This document shows positions 16,969-25,924 of a DNA stretch of 64,000 nucleotides, piece by piece. Each line of letters begins with the position of its first letter. Position 1 is the first letter of the stretch. A program made the translations under genes and the position numbers. The notes beneath the pieces were generated by a model that worked only from the letters and a program-made list of their open reading frames with translations, did no database searches and was not told the DNA's origin. Source of the stretch: PALSA-612 sp963742925 (GTDB lineage: Bacteria > Actinomycetota > Thermoleophilia > Gaiellales > Gaiellaceae); contig CAVUNV010000005.1 of the NCBI GenBank assembly GCA_963742925.1, positions 1 through 64,000 of the forward strand. The letters are read 5' to 3'.

Positions 16969-18505
16969 TCAGCCGGCGAGCACCCGGCGAACGACGCCGG
17001 GCAGCACTCCGTCCGCCGCTTCCCCGTCCGTTCGCCAGGCGACGAAGCCGTCGGGCCGGACGAGCACGGCGCCTGTCCCGTAGACGTCGGCGAACCCGGG
17101 TTCGCGAACGAGACAGGCCCGGAGGTCGATCTCCTGTGCGGCCAGATGCCATCCCTCGTCCGCCGTGAGCAGCACCGGCTCGCGGCCGAGCAGATCGAGC
17201 GTCGAGCCTCCGTCGAGCACCACGTGCGGCGCTCGGACCCCCGGCACGGCCGACGGCGCGCGCGGGTCGACGTACGGCCCGTCCTCGCCGGTGCCCTGGC
17301 ACCACGGCGTTCGACCGGTAGCGGTAGCCGAGGTCGATGGCGGCGTCGTCGACGATGGGGTGCAGGTTCTCCTTGCCCAGCTCGGGCGCGAGGCGGAGGA
17401 CGTAACGGGTGTAGGCCTGCTCGACGGTCAGCTCCGCGACCGGTCGGCGCTCGGGATCGTAGGTCGAGAGCAGCTCCGGCTCCGCGTTGCCCTTCAGCAC
17501 GTGTGCGAGCTTCCAGGCCAGGTTGTGCGCGTCGTGGACGCCGGTGTTGCCGCCGTAGCCGCCTGTCGGCGGCATCACGTGTGCCGAGTCCCCGGCGAGG
17601 AAGATCCGGCCCGCCGCGAAATGCTCGGCCCATTCGGCCGACGCGTTCCAACGCTGCACGTTCTCCACCTCGACCGCGATCTCGGGGTCGCCGAGCGCTT
17701 CGCGGACTAGGTCGATACAGCGCGCGTCGCCGGTGTCGTCCCACAGGTCTGCCGAGAGCTCGCCGCCGACGATCGCCTTGTTGACGACGAGGAAGCCGGC
17801 GTCGCCGGCCTTGGAGAAGCGGAAGAACCCCTGGAGCCGCGGGCCGAAGACGTAGATGACGCTGAGGTTGCGCCCGCGGATGAGCGCATTGACGTCGGCC
17901 CGGAAGTAGATCGTGATGCTGTTCGAGAAGGTGCCGTGGCCGAGCATCGGGATCCCGAGGTGCTCACGGATCGGGCTGCGCGCTCCGTCGGCGGCGACGA
18001 GGTACTGGGCTCGCACCGTCCGCTCGGCGCCGCTGTCGCGGTCGAGGATCCGCGCCGTCACACCCTCGCCGTCCTGCTCGACCGAGACGGCCTCCGCCGA
18101 GTACTGCAGCGTCGCGCCGAGCTCCTCGGCTCGCCGTCTCAGGATCGGCTCGAGACCGATCTGGGTGACGAACAGACGCGAGGACGGGCTCAGGTGCTCG
18201 ACGCCCTCGTTGATGTGCCGGTAGAACCACTCGCCTTCCTCTCCGGCCAGGCTCTCGACCGACATGACCGCCCCGTTCTGCTCGAACTCGAGCGCCGACG
18301 CCTCCACGATCTCGTCCTCGAGCCCGACGCTCCGCCAGAGCTCGACCGTTCGCTGCATGAAGAGCGCTGCCCGCGGATGGATCGCCGTGCCGGGGTGGCG
18401 CTCGACGACCAGCGACGGGACGCCGCAGTCGGCCAGGAAGAGAGCGGTCGAGAGGCCGACGAGGCTGCCGCCGACGACGAGGACAGGCACCTCGGCTTCG
18501 GACAC
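16969..18505 (-). CDS. FAD-dependent aromatic-type monooxygenase (one frameshift)
   Basis: Flavoprotein hydroxylase of the PheA/TfdB group, about 511 aa after correction. It has an FAD-binding GGSLVGLS near the N terminus, the DG motif (LVAADGARS), the GD motif (FLAGDSAHVMPPTGG) and a C-terminal thioredoxin-like domain (LLTADEGWHL). The frame breaks after SNAVVP; one extra C in the run 17294-17296 accounts for it, and removal restores the family's C-terminal domain. GTG start at 18505 lies 6 bases after a TAGGAT -10 box, so the mRNA is predicted leaderless. It converges with the aldehyde dehydrogenase and probably belongs to the same catabolism. Confidence 0.85.
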
Positions 18506-18511
18506 GGGCAG

Positions 18512-18517
18512 ATCCTA
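18512..18517 (-). promoter_or_regulatory. -10 box TAGGAT of the monooxygenase (predicted leaderless)
   Basis: Minus-strand TAGGAT ends 6 bases before the GTG at 18505. Its first three bases are also the TAG stop of the upstream methyltransferase gene. No clear -35 box. Confidence 0.4.
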
Positions 18518-19252
18518 TGTCGGCCCGGCGGAAGACGTCTTCCGTGCGCCCGTCTTCCGTGTGAGCAGCAGGTAGCCGAGCGCGCCGTGCTCGACGCCGA
18601 CGAACAGGCGGTCGAGCTGGAGGGCGGCACCGAGGGTCGCGACGGCGGGGCGGAGGTACCACCGCGGGCGGGCCGGGCCCTGCGCGGACAGGCGCGGCTC
18701 GTAGATCCGGCGGTGGTAGAAGCTGGAGACCGGAAAGCCCCAGGCGTCGAGCCGCTCGACGGTGAGGCCCGCCCCGTCGCACAGCTCGAGCAGCGCCTCG
18801 CGCGTGTAGCGGCGGTGGTGACCCGCCCACTCGTCGCTCGGCCCGAAGTACGCCGGGTTCGCCGGCACCGACGCGGCCACGACGCCGCCCGGACGCACGA
18901 CCCGCACGACCTCGCGCAGGGCGGCGAGATCGTCCGCGATGTGCTCGAGCACCTCACCGAGCACGGCCCCGTCGAACGACACGTCGTCGAACGGCAGCTC
19001 GCCCGCCGAGGTCGCCAGCACGGGGCCGCGAACGCGCCGGCGCAGAAGCTCGACCGCGGCCGGCGACGGCTCGACGCTCGTCACCTCGAAACCGCGCTCC
19101 TCGAGCAGCTGCGAGAACGTTCCCTGGCCCGCCCCCACGTTGAGCAGTGCCGGTCCCGGCCGGGCCGAGAGCAGCAGCCGGAGCAGCAGCGACTCGCGCA
19201 GCCGGTGCCGCGGGCCGACGAAGTCCGGCTCGAAGTCCGGGCTCGCCTCCAC
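18515..19252 (-). CDS. Class I SAM-dependent methyltransferase
   Basis: 245-aa methyltransferase of the Methyltransf_11 type: motif I LLNVGAGQG, acidic loop VEPSPAAVE, motif LGEVLEHIADD and VRPGGVV. GTG start at 19252, 2 bases after the stop of the upstream lipoprotein gene. The C-terminal hydrophobic or basic tail resembles enzymes that act on polysaccharide or lipid-linked sugars. Substrate unknown. Confidence 0.82.
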   Translation of the reverse strand: MEASPDFEPDFVGPRHRLRESLLLRLLLSARPGPALLNVGAGQGTFSQLLEERGFEVTSVEPSPAAVELLRRRVRGPVLATSAGELPFDDVSFDGAVLGEVLEHIADDLAALREVVRVVRPGGVVAASVPANPAYFGPSDEWAGHHRRYTREALLELCDGAGLTVERLDAWGFPVSSFYHRRIYEPRLSAQGPARPRWYLRPAVATLGAALQLDRLFVGVEHGALGYLLLTRKTGARKTSSAGPT

Positions 19253-19254
19253 GC

Positions 19255-20298
19255 CTACGTCTCCCGAGGCTGCTTCCGGGCTGCGAACGCGATCGTCGTG
19301 CCGTCCGGCGACCAGGCGAGGCCGCGGATGTCGGCGCCGGAGATGGAGACGACGGTCTTCCTGCCGGTGCCGTCGGGGGCGATCACGTCGATGCTCGGCG
19401 AGTAGGTGCCGAACGCGATCAGCTTCCCGTCGGGCGACCAGACGGGGCGATCCGGCGTGATCTCGCCGGTCAGCCGCCTGAGGCCGGTTCCGTCGGGCCG
19501 GACGACGTAGAGGTGCGTTCGAGACTCGCCCGGGGCATTGCCGACGAACGCGATCAGCTTCCCGTCGGGTGACCAGGACGCGCCCCAGACGGCCGACAGG
19601 CGGACGACGAGATGCGAGCGGCCACCGGCGGCGGGCACGAGTCGCAGCGCCGGTGAGCTATCGGAGTAGAGGAGCCGTCGCCCGTCGGGTGACCACCGAG
19701 GGTCGGATTCGCTGCCGGGCGAGCTCGTCAGGCGCCTGGCGGCTCCGCCCGGCGAGACGACGGCCAGGTCGAGCTCGCCCGACGCGCGGACGCCTCCCTG
19801 CTCCGGCGTCTCGGGTCCCTGCACGCAGTAGGCGAGCAACCGGCCGTCCGGAGACCAGACGGGACCGCGATCGGAGTCGCCGGTGCCCCAGCGGGTCGTG
19901 GCGACGACGTTCGGTGGAAAGCGGTCCTGGCCGGCGACGACGATGCTCGCGTTGCCCTCCGGGGACGAGAGGCCCGTGAACGCGAGCCGGCGCCCGTCGG
20001 GCGACCAGGAGGGAGGGTCGACGCTCACGGCTCGCCCGGACGTCAGCCTGACCAGCGGACGGCCCTTCGGCCCGACGACGGTGACGCCCGACCCCTGGAC
20101 GAACGCCAGCCGCTTCCCGTCAGGCGACCAGGAGGGGGCGAGCGATGCGTGTTCGCCGTTCGTCAGCCGTCGCGCGTCGCCGCCGCCCGCCGGCACGACA
20201 TAGATCTGATCGTTCGCCGTGAGCAATCCCGACCCCCCGCAGCCGGCAGCGGACGCGACGATGACGACTCCGAGCAGGGCGGCGAGGGAGCGGCGCAC
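19255..20298 (-). CDS. TolB-like seven-bladed beta-propeller lipoprotein
   Basis: 347-aa exported protein. The signal peptide ends in a lipobox (ASAAGC, about residue 20), so it is probably membrane-anchored outside the cell. Seven WSPDG-type PD40 repeats (for example PSWSPDGKRLAFV and PVWSPDGKLIAFG) correspond to seven propeller blades. GTG start at 20298. Such propellers bind proteins or glycans; no enzyme motif. It forms a two-gene unit with the methyltransferase downstream. Confidence 0.85.
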   Translation of the reverse strand: MRRSLAALLGVVIVASAAGCGGSGLLTANDQIYVVPAGGGDARRLTNGEHASLAPSWSPDGKRLAFVQGSGVTVVGPKGRPLVRLTSGRAVSVDPPSWSPDGRRLAFTGLSSPEGNASIVVAGQDRFPPNVVATTRWGTGDSDRGPVWSPDGRLLAYCVQGPETPEQGGVRASGELDLAVVSPGGAARRLTSSPGSESDPRWSPDGRRLLYSDSSPALRLVPAAGGRSHLVVRLSAVWGASWSPDGKLIAFVGNAPGESRTHLYVVRPDGTGLRRLTGEITPDRPVWSPDGKLIAFGTYSPSIDVIAPDGTGRKTVVSISGADIRGLAWSPDGTTIAFAARKQPRET

Positions 20299-20372
20299 GG
20301 CCGCATTGTGCCCACGGCGTTAAAAGTCCGTAAATACGGCCGTTCTCCGGCCGATCGGCCGGACCCCGGGGC

Positions 20373-20378
20373 TAGCAT
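20373..20378 (+). promoter_or_regulatory. -10 box TAGCAT of the epimerase gene
   Basis: TAGCAT ends 9 bases before the GTG at 20388. No Shine-Dalgarno is seen, consistent with a leaderless transcript. -35 not recognisable. Confidence 0.35.
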
Positions 20379-20387
20379 GACCAGCCA

Positions 20388-21332
20388 GTGGCCACTGCCC
20401 TCGTCACCGGCGGAGCCGGGTTTCTCGGCTCCAATCTCTGCGACTACCTGCTCGCCCAGGGCGACCGGGTCGTCTGCGTCGACAACCTGCTGACGAGCTC
20501 GCTCCGGAACATCGAGCACATCCGGGACGAGAAGTTCACCTTCGTCTACCACGACATGGTCGAGCATCTCGAGATCGACGAGCCGGTCGACGTCGTCTAT
20601 CACCTCGCAGCGCTGGCCAGCCCGATCGACTACCTTCGCCAGCCGCTCCACTCCCTGAAGGTCGGTTCCTACGGCACGCACAACGCCCTCGGCCTCGCGA
20701 AGTACAAGCGGGCCCGGTTCCTGCTCGCCTCGACGAGCGAGGTCTACGGCGATCCGCTCGTCCACCCGCAGCCGGAGAGCTACTGGGGCAACGTCAACCC
20801 GATCGGGCCGCGCGGCGTCTACGACGAGGCGAAGCGGTACGCGGAGGCGCTCACGATGGCCTACCACGGCCAGCAGGGCGTCGACACCGCGATCGTCCGC
20901 ATCTTCAACACCTACGGCCCTCGCATGCGCCCCCACGACGGGCGTGCGATCCCGACCCTCGTCCGGCAGGCGCTCGCCGGCGACCCGCTGACCGTGTTCG
21001 GCGACGGCTCGCAGACGAGGAGCTTCTGCTACGTCGACGACCTCGTCCGCGGGCTTCACCTGCTCGCCACGAGCGAGGAGCATCTGCCCGTCAACCTCGG
21101 CAATCCGGGCGAGTTCACGCTTCTCGAGCTCGCGCAGCTCGTCCTGCGCGTGACGGGCTCGTCGAGCGAGATCGTCTTCGAGGCCCTGCCCGTGGACGAC
21201 CCCAAGGTGCGGCAGCCCGACATCACACGCGCCCGCCAGGTACTCGGCTGGGAACCGGAGGTCTCGCTCGAGGACGGCCTGCGGCGGCTGGTCGAGTCGA
21301 TCCAGATTCGGGCGGAAATCCTCGGTGCGTAA
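20388..21332 (+). CDS. NAD-dependent sugar epimerase/dehydratase, UDP-glucuronate decarboxylase-like
   Basis: Extended SDR, 314 aa, with NAD motif GGAGFLG, catalytic Ser/Thr in STSEVYGDP and the YDEAK pair (YxxxK). The ASPIDYLRQP and RIFNTYGPRM segments are characteristic of UDP-xylose synthases, which turn UDP-glucuronate into UDP-xylose. GTG start at 20388: the ATG at 20377 is out of frame. The gene's end overlaps the start of the next gene by 8 bases. Supplies a nucleotide sugar for the polysaccharide locus. Confidence 0.83.
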   Translation: MATALVTGGAGFLGSNLCDYLLAQGDRVVCVDNLLTSSLRNIEHIRDEKFTFVYHDMVEHLEIDEPVDVVYHLAALASPIDYLRQPLHSLKVGSYGTHNALGLAKYKRARFLLASTSEVYGDPLVHPQPESYWGNVNPIGPRGVYDEAKRYAEALTMAYHGQQGVDTAIVRIFNTYGPRMRPHDGRAIPTLVRQALAGDPLTVFGDGSQTRSFCYVDDLVRGLHLLATSEEHLPVNLGNPGEFTLLELAQLVLRVTGSSSEIVFEALPVDDPKVRQPDITRARQVLGWEPEVSLEDGLRRLVESIQIRAEILGA

Positions 21333-22458
21333 GCTCGCCGCGGTCGCGGCGGCGGGTTTGGTGGCCCTGGCCGTGTCGGTGTCGACCCTGTCGGCGTCGA
21401 CGGCGTCCACGAAGATGCTGGTCGGCATCTACGACGAGGGCATCACGCTCTACGGGCAACCGGCGTCGACCTTCGCGTCCTTCAAGTCGCTTCACGCGAA
21501 GGTCCTCAGGCTCAACCTCCACTGGGCGACGATCGCCCAGAGCCGGCCGATCAATCCGAACGATCCGAACGACTCCGCCTACCACTGGGGTCTCTACGAC
21601 CAGGCGGTGCTGAACGCCACGAAGAACGGGATGCAGGTGTTGTTCTCGATCGTCGACACCCCCGGCTGGGCGAACGGCGGAGCCGGGCGGACCCATGTCG
21701 CGACCAACATCGCCGACCTGCGCAACTTCGCCCTCACCGCCGCCACGCGGTACAGCGGTACCTGGACGGCGACCGGCGGTGCCCGGCTCCCGGCCGTGCA
21801 CCTGTGGGCGGCCTGGAACGAGCCGAACAACCCGGTCTTCCTCCAGCCCCAGTACACGTACGTGAAGGGCAAGTGGGTGATCCAGAGCGCGATCGACTAC
21901 ACGAAGATCTGCACGGCGGTCTACTCCGGCGTCCATGCCGCAGGCGTGAGCGGCGACCGCGTCGGGTGCGGGCTGACGGCGCCGCGCGGAAACGACAACC
22001 CGGGCCAGGCACGTGCGTCCGTCTCACCCCTCACCTTCCTGAAAGCCGTCCACGCAGCCGGGCTGCGGCAGTTCGACGCCTGGGCGCATCACCCGTACGC
22101 GGTCAGCCCGGCGGAGACGCCGTCCAGCAAGCCGACCTCCCCGAAGACGGTCACGCTCGGCAACATCCAGACGCTGATCGACCTGGTGACCCGCTATTAC
22201 GGAGCCAAGCCGATCTGGATCACCGAGTACGGCTGGCAGACGAACCCGCCCGACCGCTTCTTCGGCGTCTCGTGGTCGAAGCAGTCGAGCTACCTGTCCC
22301 AGGCGTTCGCGATCGCACGCAAGAACCCGCGCATCCAGCTGATGCTGTGGTTCCTGCTCAGGGACGAGCCGAACCTGGCCGGCTGGCAGTCGGGCCTGGA
22401 GACGGTCACGGGCCAGAAGAAGCCCGCCTACGCCGCCTTTCAGCGCCTCCCCCACTGA
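21325..22458 (+). CDS. Secreted glycoside hydrolase-like TIM-barrel protein
   Basis: 377-aa protein with a signal peptide (about residues 1-28) and a barrel resembling GH5/GH39-type cellulase-family enzymes. The putative acid/base Glu is in WNEPNNP and the nucleophile Glu in ITEYGWQ. GTG start at 21325 inside the end of the epimerase gene. Probably trims or modifies an exported glycan of this locus. The exact GH family is uncertain. Confidence 0.78.
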   Translation: MRKLAAVAAAGLVALAVSVSTLSASTASTKMLVGIYDEGITLYGQPASTFASFKSLHAKVLRLNLHWATIAQSRPINPNDPNDSAYHWGLYDQAVLNATKNGMQVLFSIVDTPGWANGGAGRTHVATNIADLRNFALTAATRYSGTWTATGGARLPAVHLWAAWNEPNNPVFLQPQYTYVKGKWVIQSAIDYTKICTAVYSGVHAAGVSGDRVGCGLTAPRGNDNPGQARASVSPLTFLKAVHAAGLRQFDAWAHHPYAVSPAETPSSKPTSPKTVTLGNIQTLIDLVTRYYGAKPIWITEYGWQTNPPDRFFGVSWSKQSSYLSQAFAIARKNPRIQLMLWFLLRDEPNLAGWQSGLETVTGQKKPAYAAFQRLPH

Positions 22459-22481
22459 GCATCCGGGGGAACGACGTGGGT

Positions 22482-22499
22482 CTGGGCTGGTGGGCCCAG
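22482..22499 (+). terminator. Possible terminator hairpin after the glycoside hydrolase
   Basis: CTGGGC (22482-22487) pairs with GCCCAG (22494-22499) around a 6-base loop, 24 bases after the stop. There is no U-tract, so intrinsic termination is doubtful. Confidence 0.25.
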
Positions 22500-22510
22500 G
22501 CGACTCGTGT

Positions 22511-22534
22511 ACCTAGTATGCTAGTATATTAGCA
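22511..22534 (+). promoter_or_regulatory. AT-rich promoter/operator of the RHH-VOC pair
   Basis: Two CTAGTAT direct repeats (22513-22519 and 22521-22527) and the palindromic TGCTA...TAGCA run up to the ATG at 22535. TAGTAT at 22522-22527 ends 7 bases before the ATG, a leaderless-type -10. The repeat symmetry overlapping the promoter is what an autorepressing ribbon-helix-helix protein would bind; inferred. Confidence 0.5.
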
Positions 22535-22687
22535 ATGGCAGGTGAGGAGAAGCAGCAGTTCAACGTGTACCTCCCGCCGAAGCTGATCCGGGCGGTCAAG
22601 CATGCCGCTATCGACGAGGGGAAGTCGCTGTCGGCATTGGTCGAGGCGATCCTGGCTGCCTACGTCGAGAAAGGAGCACAGACGTGA
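22535..22687 (+). CDS. Small ribbon-helix-helix (CopG-like) protein
   Basis: 50-aa protein with the RHH pattern: a short beta strand (QFNVYLPPKLI) followed by two helices (RAVKHAAIDEG, SLSALVEAILAAYVE). Such proteins are DNA-binding autoregulators, often antitoxins. ATG at 22535 sits directly behind a repeat-rich promoter. Its stop overlaps the GTG of the VOC gene (GTGA), so the two are co-translated. Confidence 0.75.
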   Translation: MAGEEKQQFNVYLPPKLIRAVKHAAIDEGKSLSALVEAILAAYVEKGAQT

Positions 22688-23022
22688 TCTTGATGCCGAT
22701 TGTCTACGTGCGCGACATGGACGAGTCTGTCGCCTTCTACGAGCGGCTCGGTTTCGAGGTCGACATCCAGAGCCGCAGTCAGATGTGGACGGAGCTGAAG
22801 GCCGGCGACGGAGCGGTGCTTGCCCTGCACTCGGCTGAAGGGGGCGAGCCGGGCCGGGTCGAGCTGTCGATGGTTGCCGACCAACCGCTCGAGCGCATAG
22901 CCGAGCTCGCGTCCCTTGCGCGCGGCATCGCCGACGATGAGTTCGGACGCTCGCTCGTTCTCGAGGACCCGAACGGACTTCTCATTCAGGTGAACGAGCA
23001 CGATCGAGAGCTCTACGGGTAG
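22684..23022 (+). CDS. VOC (glyoxalase/bleomycin-resistance) family protein
   Basis: 112-aa single VOC module: the VYVRDMDESVAFYERLGF start and EDPNGLLIQV end are classic for the family. It may be a metal-dependent lyase or isomerase, or a ligand-binding protein; the substrate is unknown. GTG start is coupled to the RHH gene. Its last 41 bases overlap the convergent glycosyltransferase gene. Confidence 0.82.
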   Translation: MILMPIVYVRDMDESVAFYERLGFEVDIQSRSQMWTELKAGDGAVLALHSAEGGEPGRVELSMVADQPLERIAELASLARGIADDEFGRSLVLEDPNGLLIQVNEHDRELYG

Positions 23023-24268
23023 CAAGCCCTGACGTCCACGCGAGCCGGGTCCGAGCCGGCTCCGGTACGCCTACATCGACGGCGGCGGTGGCGGTCTCGA
23101 GCAGCTCGCGGTAGAGCCGGTCGACGTCGTCCAGCAGGCGCTCGACGGAGTAGCGCTCGCGGACGGAGGCGCGGCCGGCCTCGCCCATGCGGCGACGGAG
23201 CGAAGGGTCGGCCGCGAGGCGGGCGAGCCGCTCGGCCATCGCGTCCACGTCGCCCGGGTCGACGAGGAAGCCGTCGATGCCTTCGCGCACGACATCCGGG
23301 ACGCCGCCCACCCGCGTCGCGACGACCGGGCGGCCACCTCCGAGCGCCTCGATCGCGCTGACGGGCGTTCCCTCGTTCGCCGACGGCAGGATCAGCGCGT
23401 CGAAGGCGGCGTAGAACGGCGCCACCTCGTCCTGGTAGCCGAGGAACAGGCTGTCCCGGACGATGCCGAGCTCGTGCGCCCGCCGCTCGGCCGCGTCCCG
23501 GTCGGGGCCGTCGCCGACCATGCAGAGGACGGCGTCGACGCCCCGCTCACGCAGACGCTGCACCGCGAGCAGCACGTCGTCCGTGCGCTTGACGGCGGTC
23601 ATGCGTCCGATCCAGCCGACCACGAAGCGATCGGGCGGGATGCCGAGCAGACGCCGTGTCTCCGCTCCCTGGGCGCCGTCGCCGTTCGCGCCGACCCGCT
23701 CGTCGAGCTCGATCCCGAGCCGGACGACCGTGAACTTCTCGCGTGGCGCCACACCCAGCGCGACCAGATCGTCCCGCACCTCGGGGCTGACGGCGACGAG
23801 TGCCGTCGTCCGGCGTGCGAGCCAGCGTTCGAGCAGCCGGAAGAAGGTGGAGCGCACGGGGTCGAAGTAGCCGTGCAGGACGTGTCCGTGGTAGGTGTGG
23901 ACGACGATCGGCGGCCTGGCGCTCCCCGCGAGCAGGGCGGCCAGTCGCCCGATCGCGCCCGCCTTCGCCGTGTGCGTGTGCAGGATGTGCGGCCGCTGCT
24001 CCCGGATCAGGTCGGCGAGGTGGTAGACGGCCCGCACGTCGCGGAGAGGTGAGATCTCGCGGTGCAGCTCGGGAATCGTGACGATCGGGACGCCCAGCCG
24101 GTTCGCGATGTCGGCCATCGACTCCTCCCCGAGCGCAAGGCTGCCGGCGACGAGGGTCGTGTCGTAGCCGCGCTCCTTCAGGCCCGCCGACAGGTAGGCC
24201 ACGTGCAGCGCCGGCCCGCCCATGTTCAGGCGCGCGATGACCCGCAGAACCTCGATCCGCTCAGCCAA
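22982..24268 (-). CDS. GT4-family glycosyltransferase
   Basis: Retaining GT-B glycosyltransferase, 428 aa: N-terminal MGGPALHVAYL, HTHTAKAG, and the donor-binding end with GWIGRMTAVKR and the E-x7-E motif (SANEGTPVSAIEALG). TTG start at 24268, 8 bases inside the upstream epimerase gene. Last gene of the leftward operon that begins with the O-antigen ligase-like gene. Confidence 0.87.
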   Translation of the reverse strand: MAERIEVLRVIARLNMGGPALHVAYLSAGLKERGYDTTLVAGSLALGEESMADIANRLGVPIVTIPELHREISPLRDVRAVYHLADLIREQRPHILHTHTAKAGAIGRLAALLAGSARPPIVVHTYHGHVLHGYFDPVRSTFFRLLERWLARRTTALVAVSPEVRDDLVALGVAPREKFTVVRLGIELDERVGANGDGAQGAETRRLLGIPPDRFVVGWIGRMTAVKRTDDVLLAVQRLRERGVDAVLCMVGDGPDRDAAERRAHELGIVRDSLFLGYQDEVAPFYAAFDALILPSANEGTPVSAIEALGGGRPVVATRVGGVPDVVREGIDGFLVDPGDVDAMAERLARLAADPSLRRRMGEAGRASVRERYSVERLLDDVDRLYRELLETATAAVDVGVPEPARTRLAWTSGLATRRALDRARSPE

Positions 24269-25187
24269 GCAGTGCTTCCGCGGTCAGGCGCAGCCCTTCC
24301 TCGAGGCCGACCGCCGTCTCGTAGCCGAACGCCTCCCGGGCTGCGGAGACGTCGGCCCACGAATCGCGGATGTCCCCGGCGCGTGAGGGCCCGAAGTGCC
24401 GCTCGACCGGCTTGCCGAGGATCCGCCCGATCGTGTCCGCAACCTCGTTGACGCTGGCGGGAGCGCTGGCCGCGACGTTGAAGATGCGTCCGTTCGCCGC
24501 AGGGGCGTCGGCGGCCCGGATCGTGCCGTCGACGACGTTCGAGACGTAGGTGAAGTCGCGCCGCTGCTCGCCGTCTCCGTCGATCGTGATCGGCTCGCCG
24601 GCCGCGATCTTCGTGAGGAAGATCGGGATCACGGCCGCGTACTGCGAGAGGGGGCTCTGGCGTGGCCCGAAGACGTTGAAGTACCGCACGACGACGCTCT
24701 CGAAGCTCTCGTACACACGGGAGAAGGAGACGCAGTAGCGCTCGGCGGCCAGCTTGGCCACTCCGTAGGGAGAGATCGGGTCGAGCGGGATGTCCTCCCG
24801 CACCGGCAGCTCGCGCCGCGTTCCGTAGACCGAGGAGCTCGACGAGTAGACCACGCGCCGAACGCCCTCGTCCCGTGCCGCCAGCAGCACGTTCAGCGTC
24901 CCCTCGACGTTGACGGCGCCCGACGTGAGCGGATCCTGCACCGAGCGCGGCACCGAGCCGAGCGCGCCGAGGTGGAAGACGAGCTCCGTCCCACGAACGG
25001 CGTTGTGCACGCGCTCGTAGCTGCGGAGCTCTCCCTCGACCACCTCGACGTCGAGACCGACGAGGTTGTCGCGGTTCCCGGTCGAGAAGTTGTCGAGCAC
25101 GCGCACGGAGTCGCCGCGCTCGAGCAACGCCCGGACGAGGTTCGAGCCGATGAAGCCGGCGCCGCCGGTGACGAGCACCCGCGTCAT
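24261..25187 (-). CDS. NAD-dependent sugar epimerase, UDP-glucose 4-epimerase-like
   Basis: Extended SDR, 308 aa: GGAGFIGSN, SSSSSVYG and the YGVAK catalytic pair. The RDFTYVSNVVDG segment matches UDP-hexose 4-epimerases of polysaccharide loci. ATG at 25187 overlaps the stop of the methyltransferase (ATGA). Provides a nucleotide sugar such as UDP-galactose; C5/C4 specificity is not certain. Confidence 0.85.
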   Translation of the reverse strand: MTRVLVTGGAGFIGSNLVRALLERGDSVRVLDNFSTGNRDNLVGLDVEVVEGELRSYERVHNAVRGTELVFHLGALGSVPRSVQDPLTSGAVNVEGTLNVLLAARDEGVRRVVYSSSSSVYGTRRELPVREDIPLDPISPYGVAKLAAERYCVSFSRVYESFESVVVRYFNVFGPRQSPLSQYAAVIPIFLTKIAAGEPITIDGDGEQRRDFTYVSNVVDGTIRAADAPAANGRIFNVAASAPASVNEVADTIGRILGKPVERHFGPSRAGDIRDSWADVSAAREAFGYETAVGLEEGLRLTAEALLG

Positions 25188-25924
25188 CTCGACTTCTCCG
25201 CGACCACGTGGTAGTTGAGGATGATCGAGCCGGGCCTGGTCGCCCGGAGGGACGGGATGCGGCGGTCGAGTCCGGAGCCCGTGGTGTTCAGGAGCCAGAC
25301 GAGCCCATCGCCCACCGGAGCCAGGTGCGCGCGCCGAAAGAGCAGGCTGACGTAGATACCGGTCATCGCGGTGAGACAGGTGGCGGTACCGCCGGCGGGC
25401 TGCACCCGGACCGAGTCCCACGCGCCGTTGCGCGCGAAGAGCAGCTCGAGCCCGGTGTGCGTCCAGCGCCAGTTGTCTTCGGGTGCCGGGTGGTAGACCT
25501 GCACGCCGTGCGTCGAGGCCAGCACGCGCCCGCCGGGCGCCGTCACGCGGTACAGCTCGCTCACGGCCTGGTCGGGGTCGCGGACGTGCTCCAGCACCTG
25601 ATTGCAGAGCACGACGTCGAACGAGGCGTCGTCGACCGGGATGTTCTCGACGCTGCCGTGCAGATCGGCCATCGGGTTCTCGGTGTCGATGTCCACGCCC
25701 ACATACTCGGCTGCATCGGCGGCGAAGTACGGGTAGTACGGCTTCTTGCCGCACCCGACGTCGAGCACCCGGTATCGGCCGAAGTCGGCTGCCGCCCGCG
25801 TCGCCTCCTCCTGGAGCCACCCCGCCAGGTGAACACGGGTGGGATAGGTCGTCGAGCTCCGCCTCGGGTGCCGGCGCAGCTCTCCGGGCCAGTCGGCGAG
25901 CGTGGGGGACAGGTGCTCAGTCAC
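25184..25924 (-). CDS. Class I SAM-dependent methyltransferase
   Basis: About 246 aa from the GTG at 25924, which overlaps the end of the upstream gene; a longer start at 25987 would lie deep in it. Motif I is VLDVGCGKKPY, then VGVDID, LCNQVLEHV and APGGRVL. The LASTHGV and NWRWTHTGLE stretch is common in methyltransferases of polysaccharide clusters. Substrate not known. Confidence 0.82.
   Translation of the reverse strand: MTEHLSPTLADWPGELRRHPRRSSTTYPTRVHLAGWLQEEATRAAADFGRYRVLDVGCGKKPYYPYFAADAAEYVGVDIDTENPMADLHGSVENIPVDDASFDVVLCNQVLEHVRDPDQAVSELYRVTAPGGRVLASTHGVQVYHPAPEDNWRWTHTGLELLFARNGAWDSVRVQPAGGTATCLTAMTGIYVSLLFRRAHLAPVGDGLVWLLNTTGSGLDRRIPSLRATRPGSIILNYHVVAEKSR

Noticed and set aside
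19431..20130. Regularly spaced near-identical 18-mers, at first suggesting a CRISPR-like or tandem array
   Set aside because: They encode the WSPDG blades of the beta-propeller protein and follow codon phase.
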